NCBI GenBank assembly: GCA_035582835.1
Contig: JAYKAV010003143.1
Coordinates: 2,182,065-2,246,064, forward strand
Length of the DNA stretch: 64,000 bases
Direction: 5' to 3'
Source: Phoebastria nigripes
Lineage: Eukaryota; Chordata; Aves; Procellariiformes; Diomedeidae
The position numbers were made by a program, and so were the translations under genes. Below are positions 48,387 through 62,079 of this stretch, one piece after another. Numbering within the stretch: the stretch's first letter is position 1; each line of letters begins with the position of its first letter. The notes beneath the pieces are model-generated. The model ran no database searches. It was not told the DNA's origin and saw nothing but the letters and a program-made list of their open reading frames with translations.

Positions 48387-50315
48387 AACTGGGGAGGAAC
48401 AATAGAAATTGCATTAGTTTATAGAGGGTTCATAGTAAATAGGAGGGGTTTGGTACTTTTGTAGTATATTTTGCAGCTAAAGAAATTCCTTTAAACCCTG
48501 CATTAAGTTGCAGGAGGTTTTATTTGCCAAATCAACATAGAAGTATTCCAGCAGAGCTCAGCAAAACCAGCAAATCTCACTATTAAACTTAGCAATTTTT
48601 TCCCCAAAGATTTTATGTCTTGCAAACAGGTGTTTACTGGGCTGAAGCATCCGGTAACAACCAAACAAACTGTTAGCAAAACATTTATTAGACAGTTAAA
48701 CCTTATAAACTCTTTGGTACCACCCTGCTCTCTGACAGTCAGTTTCCTTTGGTCTCTGCAGTCTTTTCTCTCCGCAGCTCTCTCCCCTACACTTCATTTG
48801 CAGAACCCAAATTGCAGCAGAAGCCAAGAGAGATGCTATTTCATAACGAGACTGGCAGCTGTTCTTGCACTAGGAGTCACCGGCCAACATCTCTTGAGCT
48901 ATTTGGGAGCTGGGCTTCAGTGGGGCCTGCTGGATAACTCAGAGCACCGACTTCCCCAGGAAACGAGACAGTAGGGATGCTGCCACAAATATCGTCAAGT
49001 TGCCTTAGTTCCTAACTACATGCTCAACCTCACCCTGGCCTGAAATGGAGCTGAGTGAGCCCAGCAAAACAGTGTCTTCCCCTGCCTATGACATACTCCT
49101 TGAATATAACATGGAGGAAGTACAATCTTGGCACCCAGCTTGCAGGCTTAGAAAGGTTAACAACCTTCCACTGCACTGAGAAAATGATTGCTTTTCCAAG
49201 CCTGGAGNTTCTTACAGTTTTATGAACTCTTGAAATACCACATTCCTCTCCTTCCAAGCTACAAAGCCAAGAAAGGCAAGCTACCTAGCTAGGTTTGGTA
49301 AAATAGTGGCAGGTTGCACAGCCTCTGGTGGTGATACCACATTTCTAGAATTATCTACATGCATTCTCAAAATACGACAAACTGAAGAACCTCTCTGCTA
49401 AAGTCAGAGACAAAAGCTTTGACTAGGATGCAAGTGGTCACTGCAGAAGAAAAACAGGTAAATATTCATCAATTTTCTACCTACACTATTTGTTCAAGAA
49501 TCTAAACAATAATAAAAGATCATTTTGCTTAACCTCCTGCCAGAAATAAAAAATAGGGTTTTGTCTACTCTTACTTTAATTCACAGACCGATAGGCTATA
49601 TCAATATGCTTTTTGTTTCTGTCATAAGTTTGATTTTAGTTATTTATTTCTCTTCAGACATTCACAAGCCTTTGAGTTTAGATGCCAATAAATTAAAGTG
49701 CATCATTATTACTTAGATGGATGACAACACTAAATTATCCTCCCTGTTTTCTCATATGGCATTTTAACCCAATCAAGGATCAAACCAAGGACAGTTCAAA
49801 AGGATTAAAACACAGCCTTCTTTGTTTGATGCATTGAAGTCAAATAATGATTTCTGCCTCAAGGGAAGTATGATTCATAACCATTAGCTGGCAATATTTT
49901 AAAAACACATACTATTAGAGTTTGCATCTTAAAGTTTCCAGAACCAGCAAAATTCCAGTCTACTAATATCTATGCACCCCCGATAGACTGGACTCCAAAG
50001 ATGCAATTGCTGGTTGCTGGAGATACTTCCATGGCAGCTCTACGTGAGGTGCTGGGGCAACTGCGGGAGCCAAGGGTTCAGACTCAGCCCTGAGTTAGAC
50101 TCCAGAATTAGAATTCTACATCAACACTCTCCATATTTGAGGAGAGATTAGTATTTAAATGGTGAGAATCTCACCCATGTTTTCAACAGCATAATAATAT
50201 ATCCTTTACCCTTTTCTTTTATCCAGGCCACTGTACATCAGAGAGATGTTTGCACTGAACGGGCTCTAATACCTAAGTCTTAGGTTACCTTAGTTAATTT
50301 AAAACTCAATAAGTA

Positions 50316-50318
<3 letters not shown>

Positions 50319-50345
<27 letters not shown>
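50319..50345 (+). repeat. 27-base poly-A run
   Basis: Uninterrupted A27 with no recognisable retroelement upstream. Confidence 0.85.
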
Positions 50346-50347
<2 letters not shown>

Positions 50348-50751
50348 ACTGTTTTCCAATAACAGCAATCTTATGCTTCCAACAGAAAATTTAATTTCTC
50401 ATAGCGTTGTTCTGTCACTAGTTTTATTGAAAATTTCTGAATACCCTAATAAATAATCCTCAATAAACAGTGATGAAATGTTTGTTCCACAGATCAAATA
50501 GTCAAGTACCCAAATAGCTTCTCATTTAATGGACTCTTTCAAGCATTATTTCAATGTGCTATATTGTCATAACAATATTACAATGCCTGTTATTTGACCA
50601 TAAACTCATTCAAGAGGAAAAGTCATGCTGATCTTACCAAGGCTTATTAGTTTTCATTGTAGATTCAACTCTCATAATTTATTAATCTAAAGATGAAGGG
50701 TACCTAATAGAAAGTTTATGGGATTTGAGGGGTTGTTTTATTTTACAGTTT

Positions 50752-50775
50752 CCAAAAGATTTGGAAATCTTTTGG
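50752..50775. repeat. 24-bp quasi-palindrome
   Basis: CCAAAAGATTT at 50752-50762 and its reverse complement AAATCTTTTGG at 50765-50775 flank a GG centre. It can extrude as a cruciform only with several centre bases unpaired. Confidence 0.85.
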
Positions 50776-53700
50776 CAGAATATCTTCCTATTGTTTTGAA
50801 GAACCTATCTTCACAAGCAGGATGTCATTATAGACAAAAGCTCACAGGAGGGCTTTGCATTAGAGGCTAATTTGTTAGGGGTTTTTGCCGCCATCTCCAC
50901 TCTGGCTTTTACTTTATACAAATCATTTCATGTGTTCCTATTTAAGAAGGTTGAACACAACTACTCATCCAATTTTTCTGAAGTTCTCATACTATGTTCT
51001 GCTACCAGAACCTATAATTGCCATAAAGCAGGTTGAATTGCACCGGAAAATAATCTTTTCCCATTTTCACTGGCACATGAAAGACAACCTACCAAGTAAA
51101 GTTCACCATACTTCAGTTAAATGTATCCAAATAGTTGTAAATCTAGTTTTAAAGTTTGGTAACTCTCACTGATCTTAGCTGAAATATTCTTGCTACTTTT
51201 TCCTGTATAATTTCAACATATTTAAGTCTTATTAAGCCAAGCCACTCACAGAATCATTGGTCAATGTCTTAATTCTCCATGAGTTGATAGAACTCAAGCC
51301 CACAGCAAAACTCCCCAGAAAGGTATCAGAAATCCTGCAGAGTATATCAGGTAGTGGTAATACACCTCCTGTATTGACACAATCAGTTTTTCACATTTAC
51401 ATATGAGAAAAATGCAAGAAAATAATATCAAGTCACTGCATTGGATTTGGAAATTACTTGCCTGGAAACAAAAGGAGAGAAGTCATCTTGGTGTTTTAAA
51501 ACTTTGCAAAACTCTCACNATCAACCGTGACTGTTACAAAGATTCTTGAAGACATTCATAGCTTTCAGCAACACGACATCACACTTGCATCGCTGGTTGC
51601 CCCCATCCTCCTTTAGGTTTAGCAATATGATTGTTCAAATAGAACTGCGCATTTCTCCCAGCCTCATACAGAATAGCCTAGGTCTATTCAGGTGTCTTAC
51701 CAAACACATCGAGCAGGTTGGCTAACTACCAGTCTCTAAAAGACCTTCTGATCCATGCCATGCAGTAAACAGAAAGAATTTCCAAAACCAAAGCATTCTT
51801 TAACACTAGACATTTGGTCCTTGATAGTCTGTATGCATTTAGTTGACCAAAAATTTTACCATCTCTAAATGTTAGGCAAAGCAGACATAACTTCTTCAGA
51901 CAATGCACAGCACCTTTCAACACACTAGCATCCCTTAAAAAACAGTCCCACTGACTTGAAGGACAAAGTCTTTAAAAATACATCTGCTAAAGTTCTTTTG
52001 TTCAGCTGTGTTTCAGGATCTGTTACAAGGTCAAGAGGAAGCAATATATTAAAAGCCAAGCACCTCAGCAGGTTTTTCAAGGAATTTCCAAATCAGGTAT
52101 CTTGTCCTGAACTAGTCTTCCTTTCCCAGCTACTCCACGTAAACATACAGCCACCTCTTGGCTAAAGCCAATACAGTCACAGAAGGAAGGAGGACCAATA
52201 ACNAAGTCAGCATGTGAATACTGTATTATTAATTATGACAAAATACTTACGAGAAGACAGTTGCAAATCTACTGCATGGCAGTGGGGAGCGGGGTCAGGT
52301 TACAAATGAAGGATTCTGACTGCTCAAGAAGCCCAGCTGACTTGATTATAACAGCAGTTTGGTTGAATGTTGTCATGGGTACTGTATTAGTTATGCTAAC
52401 CTAAAAATAACACAAGGTGGAAATGAAATACCCCTAATCAATGGTATCCTACTACCACTAAGCCAACAGATTATTTTTTTTTAAAGGTGTTTCTGTCATA
52501 GAGAAGACTCAGGTACACCTCATTTTAATTTGTAGAAGTTAATATTCCTGAGCCATACTTTCAGTCTAGGGGTCAAGACAGCCTCAAACCTAAAAGCAAG
52601 CCAGCTAAAGTCATCATTATTGTCTTGTTTTGGGCTAGCATTATGAAAACATTCACACATACATATTCCTCCCCTTTTCTAAATCCTTACCTAGCCTGCT
52701 GACTACTTAGAGCATTGCTTTAACTTTCCTCCTAACAAAATCAGTGAAGACCCCAGACTAACCTTAAACAATAGGTTTCTAATAGCCCCCTCTCTAATAG
52801 ATGAGATCTATATTAAGTGTAATCTATGTTAAGCTTAAGACAGTGCTATGAAACAGAACAATTCTCACTCCCTCATGGCTTTAAAGAGCGATTTTTATAT
52901 TTTCCTCCTGTGCAGGTCAATTTGGCANGCACAGCATTAATTTTGAAGGAGGCTAACACTGCTAATGAAGGATTTTCCAAATAGCACAAAGGAAGCATTT
53001 AATTACATTTGGGTCTGTTGAGCCCAAAGCCTAGTAAAACAAGTCAAAAGTGAGTTGAGAATAATAAAACAGCATCTGTGTTTCACTCTGATTCCCTGAG
53101 TGAGATGGGGAATTTGCATAACATTTTAATGTAGAGTAAAACTGCAACTCTTGAGGTTAAGTTCTTTCAGCAACACACTAATGAGACAAACACCTTACAG
53201 CTAACCCTACTAATGATCCTATGTAAAAATTTAAATAGGGATAGGATTAGACAGGAAATTCCTCTTTTGCATGGTGAATTAGGAAGATCTAAAAAGATCT
53301 GCAGTGCCTGCAGAGGCATTGAAACTACAGCCCAGATACAAGAAATACTGAGCTCATTATGCCATGAGATGGCTACTTGTGGTACTTCATTCAATGCCTG
53401 GGTTATAAATGCNTCCAGGGACATTTCATATGCCACTTGGTTCATACTTATATGTCTCCTAAGGTTGTATTTCCCCATGTGCTCCTTTCTCAGACTAATA
53501 TATTAATACCTACAGCTTGAAATCCTTTTATTTCTCTGTTTACTAAAAACAGCAAATGTTCAATAAGCCTCCAACATGTCCCATACAGCCATGTGTTTCT
53601 AAGCCACCTGACAGAATCTTGTAGTTATAGAAAAAGTATTTACATCATTCAGTTTTCTCATGGTAACTGGTGGGAAGTAATTCACTTAACTTAGGTATTT

Positions 53701-56548
53701 GAGGGTCTGTGTGCAAAATGATCCCAGTTTTTGTTTGTTTACTGAGACCAACAAGCATTTTGTAGAAATTAGTTCTAAAATTGACTAACGTAGTTTTTTC
53801 TTTCAGATCAACAAGATAGCACTTTCTCCTTTAAAAAATCTTTCCCAGAATCATGAACTGCGGCACAGCTGAATTATGTCAAGTCCATTTTATTTGGGAC
53901 TTCTTTGTTCAAAAGAGGATTTGAAGGTCATCTTCCCAAATCTGTCTTGGTGTACACACCTATCCAAATAATTTGAGGATTTGGTAGGTTTAAAACCTGT
54001 CATGGGTACGTTTCCCCTGAAAATGTGATTAAATAGGCTACGATGTCCAATCATACATTTACAGGGTAATCGTATGACAACCTACTTTATACCTTAACTT
54101 AGGAGTCTACATTTCTTGTACAGTCAGTGGAGAAAAATTCCTCCAAAAGATGACTGAATACTTTTTGTATGTTTAAAGGTAGACTGCTCTTCCTCATTAC
54201 TTCACAAACTCTCTGCCTGAGAACAAATTTTTACCTCGTTGTGTTCCAGCTGACCACTGCTTTTTTGTCAGTGCTGATCTCATTATTTCATACTGTCTTA
54301 AGTGTCAGCATCCTCACCTTAAAATTAATAAATGGCCCTTTTGCTATCTGTGCAATGCTCTGTTCATATTCTCCTATGGTGTTGTTCCCATGAGGAATTC
54401 CTCGGGGCTAATAGCTTAGCTGTCAACCCTCTTCTCCAGGTCGCACACGCTCTACAAATTCTTGCAACATAATACGATCCATTGCTGTTCACTTATCTTT
54501 TTCTCCAAATAACCTATGCAAGATGATGCCTGATACCAGAGCTGGCACAGTTTCATGGGCTGTTCTGCACACTGTAACTGAGTTTTACATGCCTTTCTCG
54601 GGTATCAGTACTTTTGCATCACTACTTTTAGCATCATGGATTTTCTGTCAAGTCCTGGCACATTTCTGCTGCTTTCTCTAGGTATAAAAGTTTGAGTGTT
54701 CATTAGCAACTTCAGGAAAAGTTATGTTCCAGAATACAGTCTTGCCTTTTATCAGACATTCCGTTAACCTCCCAAACTTGAAATATTGGCTTTTCAGCTT
54801 GAAAGCATTTAACTGCTTGGGAGAACCTTACTTTCTTTTTGTGCAGTCATTACTCTTCAGAATGCTACGACAGTGTTTGGGTTGGCCTCCTTTGCCTAAA
54901 GTTAACTGAAAACTGTTCAGGTATTGCGGCAGAACTGCCTAATGTCAGTGACCATTATTTGAGATACAGACTAAAGCATTATGCACTCTTCATTTGCCAT
55001 CTATATAACTAAAGAGTTTCAGCGGTGGTAGATGAGCTAACTGTTCAGTTCTTCCCAGAATATTATCTTTGGCCATTGCATTTTCACCACTGTGTATTTG
55101 TTCAGTAATCACTCAAAGCTTTTGACAGAAGCCTCTCCACCACCTGTGCTCTATAGCCATTGCTGCTATTTAGTATGGTTACTTGCACAACACAGCAGCT
55201 GCCTTCTACTAGAGTCTCTTAATAGCTCTGCCCATCGAGCTTCTTTCAGATAACCCCTTTCATCACCTCTGATCTTTAAAAAGAACCGCTGTCATGTCCA
55301 TTATTCAAATTAAACCTGGCTAGCTACCTGTAGTGGTACAGAAAAGGATAAAAGATAGTAAAGACACTTTATTAAAGCTGTTTCTGTAATATATGTACTG
55401 CCTCTACTGAGCTCTTCAAGAAAACATCATAATTTCATACCATTAGATTTTCATACACAGTAGAGATCTATAACCTCTGCAACACCTAATTGCAATAGCA
55501 CAAAAGGAGCCTCTGGATGGCTTAAAAGCAGCAGCAAAATCTGACGGTTTCAAGGCTTTAGCTGCAAGTCCTAAAGATCTTATTTCTATACCTATTAAAG
55601 TTAGTTTCAGGATTTGGGAATGACTGTTCCAGGTTCTGTACAAAACACAAATACAGATACTCCTCCCACTGTAGATTATTTTAAGGCGATTAAAAAAAAA
55701 AATCAACCCCCCAAAACCCCACACCCTCACTGTAGGATTATTTGGAAGAAGAGTTAATCAAATTGTTCAAGTTACAGATCTCTCACAGAGCTGCCCAGAA
55801 CTTACTTTATTGGGAAGGAAGGGGTGAAAGAAAGACTTTGGTTCAGATCTAAACACTAGAAGAAGAGGAGTCATTTAGGCAAGTCTGACATTTGAAGTTG
55901 TTTCTGTTCACCAACCAACTCCCTCTACTGAACATTTCCAGCATGGTGTCACACAACTGACTGCAGGGGGATGAACTCAATAACCAAAAGCAAGGGACAA
56001 AACAACAAGCCCCTCACAGGGACTGACGCATGTATTCATATTTAACAATTCCAGCCACACTTACATACTGTGCTATCCCAGCAAGTCCACAAAGGACCAA
56101 TACAGCAAACACTTTGCTATGCAAGTACAGATTTAATTTTAAAATGAAAGTTTTTGTCACTGCTTTTTTCTGCCTGTAAAAAGTAGGGTAGTAGTGCAAT
56201 ATGCTACCTCAGTCTGGAAGGAAAAAATGAAAACTTGGAATTTCGTTCAGTAGTGATCTGTAATTTAATATGGTCTCCCTCTGGGTCTAATACTCTGACT
56301 AATGACATTCAGAAAGACACAGTTCAATAAAAAAAAAAATGGAAGCTGAGGCTGTATCACAAACTGTACCTCACAAGCGATCAAACTTCAGACCTCTATT
56401 TCAATTAATCACAATCCATCATATCACATATACATCGGAAAAGGTATTTCAGACTCCACATCAGTCACCATAATTAATTTAAAGAATTAGAGTCATGACA
56501 GGCAATATAATTAAAAGAGGCAGGCTTAAAAAGAGTTGGAGGGGAAGG

Positions 56549-56602
56549 TTGTTGTGTTTGGGTTTTTTTTGGTTGGTGGGTTTTTTTGGTGTTTTTTTTT
56601 TT

Positions 56603-56647
<45 letters not shown>
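56549..56647 (-). repeat. G/T tract, T28, then A16 junction
   Basis: A G/T-only stretch is followed by T28 (56604-56631) and directly by A16 (56632-56647). The T/A junction is a perfect inverted repeat of up to 16 bases per arm. On the minus strand the order is T16, A28, then A/C, matching the arrangement at 59544-59749. Confidence 0.9.
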
Positions 56648-59097
56648 CAACAATGTCATCTTCCAGTAACTTTCCTGTTTCATCCTATTCCATCTCAGCC
56701 TCAGAGGTTACAGACTTTGCTTCAAAGAATTTCTTGGCACTCTCATAGTCATAAAACAAATATTCTATAACTTCCAAGATCAAACACACTTTGGCGGGAT
56801 GCAAAATAGCTACCTCTGCTCCAGTTTGGGCAGACGTGCTTGTAAAGTATTGAATTTTTGCCTCTGCACCTGAGCAGCACATGATATATCATGAAATATG
56901 CAGGTCTTCATTATGCTTGCCTTTCAAAAAGATTGCTTGTCCTTCCCAACAACTAGAGCTAGTATCTATTTGAATGTGTTTTTCCAAAATGAATCAAACA
57001 TGTCACAGGATCCATAAGAACCTTTTGTACTTCTGAAAGTCCACGATTGCTCCATTTTAATATTGTAAACATTGCTTTTAATACAAGTTCCACTCTCATG
57101 GGCAGAGACTGTCTGCTAAGGATTATGTTCCAAAACGCTGTAGTTTTTGAAGAAAGGACTTCTTATTTTGGAAGAATCTTTTAGATTTGGGAAAGAACAA
57201 CATTTGCTGATTTGTGGTATGGGGCAAGGGAACAGAAATGATACTAGCACAAGAAAAAAGAGATGAGAAAAGCCCGTATACCTTCAAGTACAAATGTTCC
57301 CTCTCCTTGTTTTCTCAGTAAAAACTGGACAGGAGTAAGTTTAAGAGTGAAAGGTAGTTAGAAGCCTTAATATTAAGCAAAAAGAAAATATGAAGATTGA
57401 AGAAAAAACAAAGTACATCAGGATTTCCAGCAATTGAAGCCATTCATGTCCCAAGAGTCCTTCTTACAGACATGCTTACATGTAAAAGACACGAACGCAA
57501 GCTTCAAGATGATTCAAGATGAAACAGCAAGATTAACAGAAGTATTCCCAAAGGACTGAATTCCCTGCTCCAGAGGCTGGAGAGGGGAGAGAGAGAGAGA
57601 AACAGGATTTCTAAGCCATTCTGCATTATCTTCTCTTCTTTAGTGCCACCTAAGTCTGGGCCAAGTAAGAGGTAGACGCAGTCCCTGGTTAACAGATAGC
57701 CACAGAGCGCTCCTCCCGCTCCCACCCTCCTTCCTTCTAGCCATGCAAGGACAGACATCCCAAGCTCCCTTTAAGCCAATATAAATCTTCCCTTCTCTCA
57801 TTAAGGCAGCTTCCCAGCTGCTTTGCGCTACACAGAGCAAAGCCACTGGAGCAAAGACTAAGCCCTTCGCTGACTTTCACTGTTAACGCAATCCCTCATT
57901 CATACATTATTCAGTAACACAGAACAGGCGTGCGTCAAGCACGTATGTGATCATACTCCAGAGATGGAATGTGCAGAAGAAGGCCACACACCAACCTGCA
58001 AAACTATTCCAAAACAGTTATCTTCAACATCTTAGACTGAACTGCCAACACGTTTGACTTCAGCAGAAGGAATCATTGGGGAGGGAATGGACTATGCATA
58101 TAATTAGTCAAGCTGTTCAAAAGTTTCCATCAGAAAACTGTGCTTCAGTGGAATGCACACATGCTGCAGTACCATTAACTCCTCTGAGCCTTTCAACAGA
58201 AACCAAATAAACTGAGTTACCTCCCCTGTTAGCTGCTAAATTCCTCAAGTCCTCTGGCTACACGCATGGTAGGTTCCCAAATTCACTGGGCAAGGTAGGG
58301 TCTTAATATTACAGCATAATATATTGTAAATCTTTCTGCTCTTCTTGTTTTAAATACCAAATACATACATGTTAATTACCAAGTAAAATTACCAATATTT
58401 AATGCAACGAGTCTAAACATTTAGACTATTACAGTTGCTTGACCTTTGAAAAGTAAAAATATTTCAACTTTATAATGTAAATTAAAATCAAAAGCATCAA
58501 AGCTAAACGTTTTTAATGAAGTGTTTTATATTTACACGCACAGATGTGTGCATATACATACATAGACACACATCTCCACTAGTTCTTCTAAAATATAATT
58601 TCAGAATTTTGTTCTATAGAAAACACTTACTTGGAACGGAAACATTTTTCAAGTTTCCAAACTACCACAAAACTCAAACACTGGTTCCCAGCATGGTTCC
58701 TGCAGTAATAAGTGCCATGGAAAAAAGCAAGATGAAAATTAACAAGTTAGTATTCAAAGCAGGGTTTGAAAAACACAGCAAATGAGTCACAGGCCATGTT
58801 TTGAACAAAAAAACAGAAAACATAATATAGAATTCAGTAAGCACTGATGGTCTCGATGATGTAGGAATTAAGGAATTTGTAGGAAAAAAGTATGGGCTAA
58901 CAATTTTGGCATTTTGTAACTTGTTGCAAAGTAAAGCGCTCAAATGCTCTTTAAATACTGTTTGTGAGCAAGAACACAGACTCAGAAGGAGAAAAGAGAC
59001 TGATGTTATACTGACACTTTATTCCCTGGCTTGTAGCACTCTCCAACATAATTCAAAACTATGCAACTATAACATGACTTCCTCTATGCATATATCA
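56648..59097. other. Unique non-coding DNA
   Basis: No gene is seen. It includes a (GA)n patch at 57586-57602 and a 9-bp inverted repeat, AGATGTGTG at 58542-58550 with CACACATCT at 58567-58575. Confidence 0.6.
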
Positions 59098-59205
59098 AGA
59101 CAACAAAGTGCAATTTGATATAGATTATTAACCCCACTTTACAGTTTGGAAAATTGATATACAGAGGTGAAGCTAGTTGCCTAAGGTCAGAGAAACTGAG
59201 CAAGC
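59098..59205 (-). repeat. MIR-like SINE fossil
   Basis: The plus strand reads ACAACAAAGTGC ... GATTATTAACCCCACTTTAC, then a GGAAAATTGATATACAGAGG segment and TGCCTAAGGTCAGAGAAACT. This follows the reverse complement of the central MIR element in order ('acaacaacc...tattatccccattttacagat...gaaactgaggcacagagaggt...cttgcccaaggtcaca', from memory). MIR copies are ancient and rare in birds, so a copy this legible merits alignment. Other tetrapod core-SINEs are an alternative. Confidence 0.55.
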
Positions 59206-59543
59206 AAGAGAAAAACCATCCATTTCTCCTGACATGGGGGATCCTAAATGGGATTTACTGCTTTTCCACTTATTTATAACACAAATGTTAAAATTCCATT
59301 TTTTCCCCCACAGTTACTTATTCACTTACTTATACACTGTACTAATAAATAGGCTTTACAGGTCAGGAGGACCTCAAGGATTGCCAAAGGGAATACTAAC
59401 AACTTTAGTAATAATCAGACAGCAGTAGATGAGGAGACAGAACAAGACAAAGAGTTGGACAGGCATGAGGCCTCAGCACTCCGGTGAGCTCTCTCCCACG
59501 TAACTTTCAAGCTTTCTGCAAAGATCACTGACAGGGACTTATA
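59206..59543. other. Unique non-coding DNA
   Basis: No gene or repeat recognised apart from the decayed element to its left and the T/A tract to its right. Confidence 0.6.
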
Positions 59544-59546
59544 TTT

Positions 59547-59587
<41 letters not shown>

Positions 59588-59749
59588 ACCACCAAAAACC
59601 CCACACAACAAAAAAAAAAACCAAAAAACAAACAAACAAAAAAACCCAACAACAAAAAACCCAAAACAAACAAAAAAACCACCCACACACAAACACACAC
59701 ACCCCCCAAAAAAAAACACACAACCACACAACAACAACAACAACAAAAC
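59544..59749 (+). repeat. T10-A32 junction followed by long A/C tract
   Basis: T10 (59544-59553) is followed directly by A32 (59554-59585), then about 160 bases made almost entirely of A and C, ending in ACAACAACAACAACAA. Frames through it on the minus strand are Phe/Val/Gly/Cys artefacts. It is the longest example of the A-run plus A/C arrangement here. Confidence 0.92.
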
Positions 59750-62079
59750 CTCAGCCTGCTTTCCATGTGCAAATATTATCATCTTTCTTCATTACAGTAA
59801 CAGCCAAAGACCAAGGAGGGCCTGTTGTACTGGGCACCCACCAACCAAGACAGTCTTTTCCCCTGAAGAGCGTACAACCCAAATAGGCCAGAGAGACAGC
59901 AGACAGGGGAGGTACAGAACATCATCCATCCTGCCAGCAGCTCACAGCACCTGGGGATCACAGTCTCACCTTTTCTGCTGAAGGTGAGCAATGCCTCACC
60001 CACACACAGAAATGCCATTTTCCTACTTATTTTATCTAACCACGCGGTTCTGCACAGAAGGCCTCTGAAAGCCCACGAGCACAGAGCTGCTCACCCTCAA
60101 GCTTCCCTCAGCCCATCCTCATTGCAATCACTCAGAGAGCTGCATCAGACCGATACCCTTCGTATTTTGTGGTGTAGGACAATGAATCACACTACTCTGT
60201 CTCTTCAGCAGTCTACATTTCCTCATAGCCTCACACTTTCCAGGAGCTATTGAAGCTCTGAAGAGGCAACTGGCATTTAGATGACAGAATATTGAAAAGG
60301 TCAGAGCTGTACAGCACAATACAGCCATTCACGGGGCACACCAGTTACTGAAATGCCATTCCTTCTTTCTGATGACAAAGGCCACAGAGCACAACAGGAA
60401 ACAAACTAGCATAATCACATGCTTTCAAGAACTAGCAGGCTTTGATTTCCTTCATAAATCATGAGCTAGGAAAGATCGTCAAGTTCTTTCAAATGTGGCT
60501 TCTTGAGCTTCCAACACTCACCGCTGACTGCTCCGCTTTGCAAGCCAGTAGCTTCTTGCCATCTCCATCACAGACTAATATGGTCCCCTGCTCTCCCTTC
60601 ATTTTGCAGGCAGGAATATCTCCTCACACCTGCTAGCACAGACCATGCTCAACAGTAGCCAGGTGTCCCTGGAGTAGGTATTTACATTACCCTGCTAAAA
60701 ACCTCAGCCTAGTTTCTCCTATTGAAGCTCCCCAAGTAGGAAGTGACACCAATATAACCTCTTTCCTAAACAGACTTAAGATCATAAAGTCCCATGAGAT
60801 CTTGTGGCAGAAATGCAAGAATTCAATTCTTTTTTTTTTTTTTTTTCTTTCCCTACAAACCTCAACCAAGACACTTCATGGTCAGGACTAAACCTACTAA
60901 TGGTGCTAACTTCCCAGACTTTACAAGCTTCCTGATTTTGAAGCACAAGGTTCTTCTCCGATTAAAAATGTGAGGGGTGAAGGAGTACCATCACTTTCAG
61001 TAAGAATTGCCGATTAACAAAAGAGCCTTATTTTCCCAATTGCACTTCTCATCAAGGCCAAAAAGCCTCCGCACTACACAATGCTGGGGTCAGCCTACCA
61101 AAAAATCCTTCCCTTTCAGGCAAAGCTGCATGCTGAATCAAAAAAAAATTTCCTTCTTAACTCCTTCAGCCTCCTCCTTTAACAAGAAAGAGATATCATT
61201 TACAGATGAGATTGAGGATAGCTGATAAGGTGGGAGGGCTCTGCTTGCCTAATTAAGGCATGAAGTCAGATGCTCATATCAACAACAATCTAGCTACAGT
61301 TGCCACCTCCCAGTCTCTTGCTGGAACCACCGCAGAAATTCTATGATTCACAGACATCCCCGTAAAGTTTTGTACCATTTCTTAGTTTCTTCTGTAATAA
61401 GACTTGAAATTAAAATACTTTGATATTCTGTTCTGTAATTCCTCAACAATCAAATAACATTAAAGCTAGACCTCCAAGGGTGTAAAGTAAGGCAGCCTCA
61501 CTAGACTTAAGAGTTTAGACCAGCATACACTTTGGACCCAATTTCTTTCTGTTCATTCATCAGGTTCTCACATGCAACTGCAAAGGCTNCTATGAGGAAA
61601 GACTCTTAGCATTTCCAGAAACCAAGTCAGTATGGAGAAAGATTTTTTTCCTGCCAAAATTTGGTGCCAAGACATCGTTCCATTCCTCCTGCTCCAGAAC
61701 TGCTCTTATGGCATTTTTAGGGGAAATAAGATTACCAGTCCTTACTGACTTTCTGTTGTGCTTCTTCACAGCTTCTGCTATCATTTTGCACATATGAAGA
61801 AGAGGAAAAAAACCTAGAGACCACATCTGTGATCCTTTTTCATTTTTACAAGACAGGGGACGTACAACCTAATGGTTCCACAGGCTCCAAATTTCTAGCT
61901 AACCTATTTCCAGGGAAGCAGTGCTGTCTGAAGAATTGTTTCTAGGATGGTAGCCAGGTACAGCCACAATAAAAATTCCTGGTCTGTCACGTCAGCATTG
62001 TAAAAGGTATAATCCATTATCCACGACAAAACATCACTGTCCAAAGGTTTCAGGATTTTTATTATTCCCCTTTGCTTGG
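59750..62079. other. Unique non-coding DNA
   Basis: No gene is seen. A T-run lies at 60830-60846 and an N at 61589. Open frames are at most 89 codons. Confidence 0.6.

Larger units (their letters stand above)
48386..56548. other. Unique non-coding DNA
   Basis: No gene is recognised over about 8 kb. It holds an A-run at 50319-50345, the quasi-palindrome at 50752-50775, Ns at 49208, 51519, 52203, 52928 and 53413, and a short A-run near 56328-56338. Open frames are at most 119 codons and lack signatures. Confidence 0.55.

Noticed and set aside
58542..58575. 9-bp inverted repeat with 16-base loop
   Set aside because: Built from TG/CA-rich sequence; likely chance.
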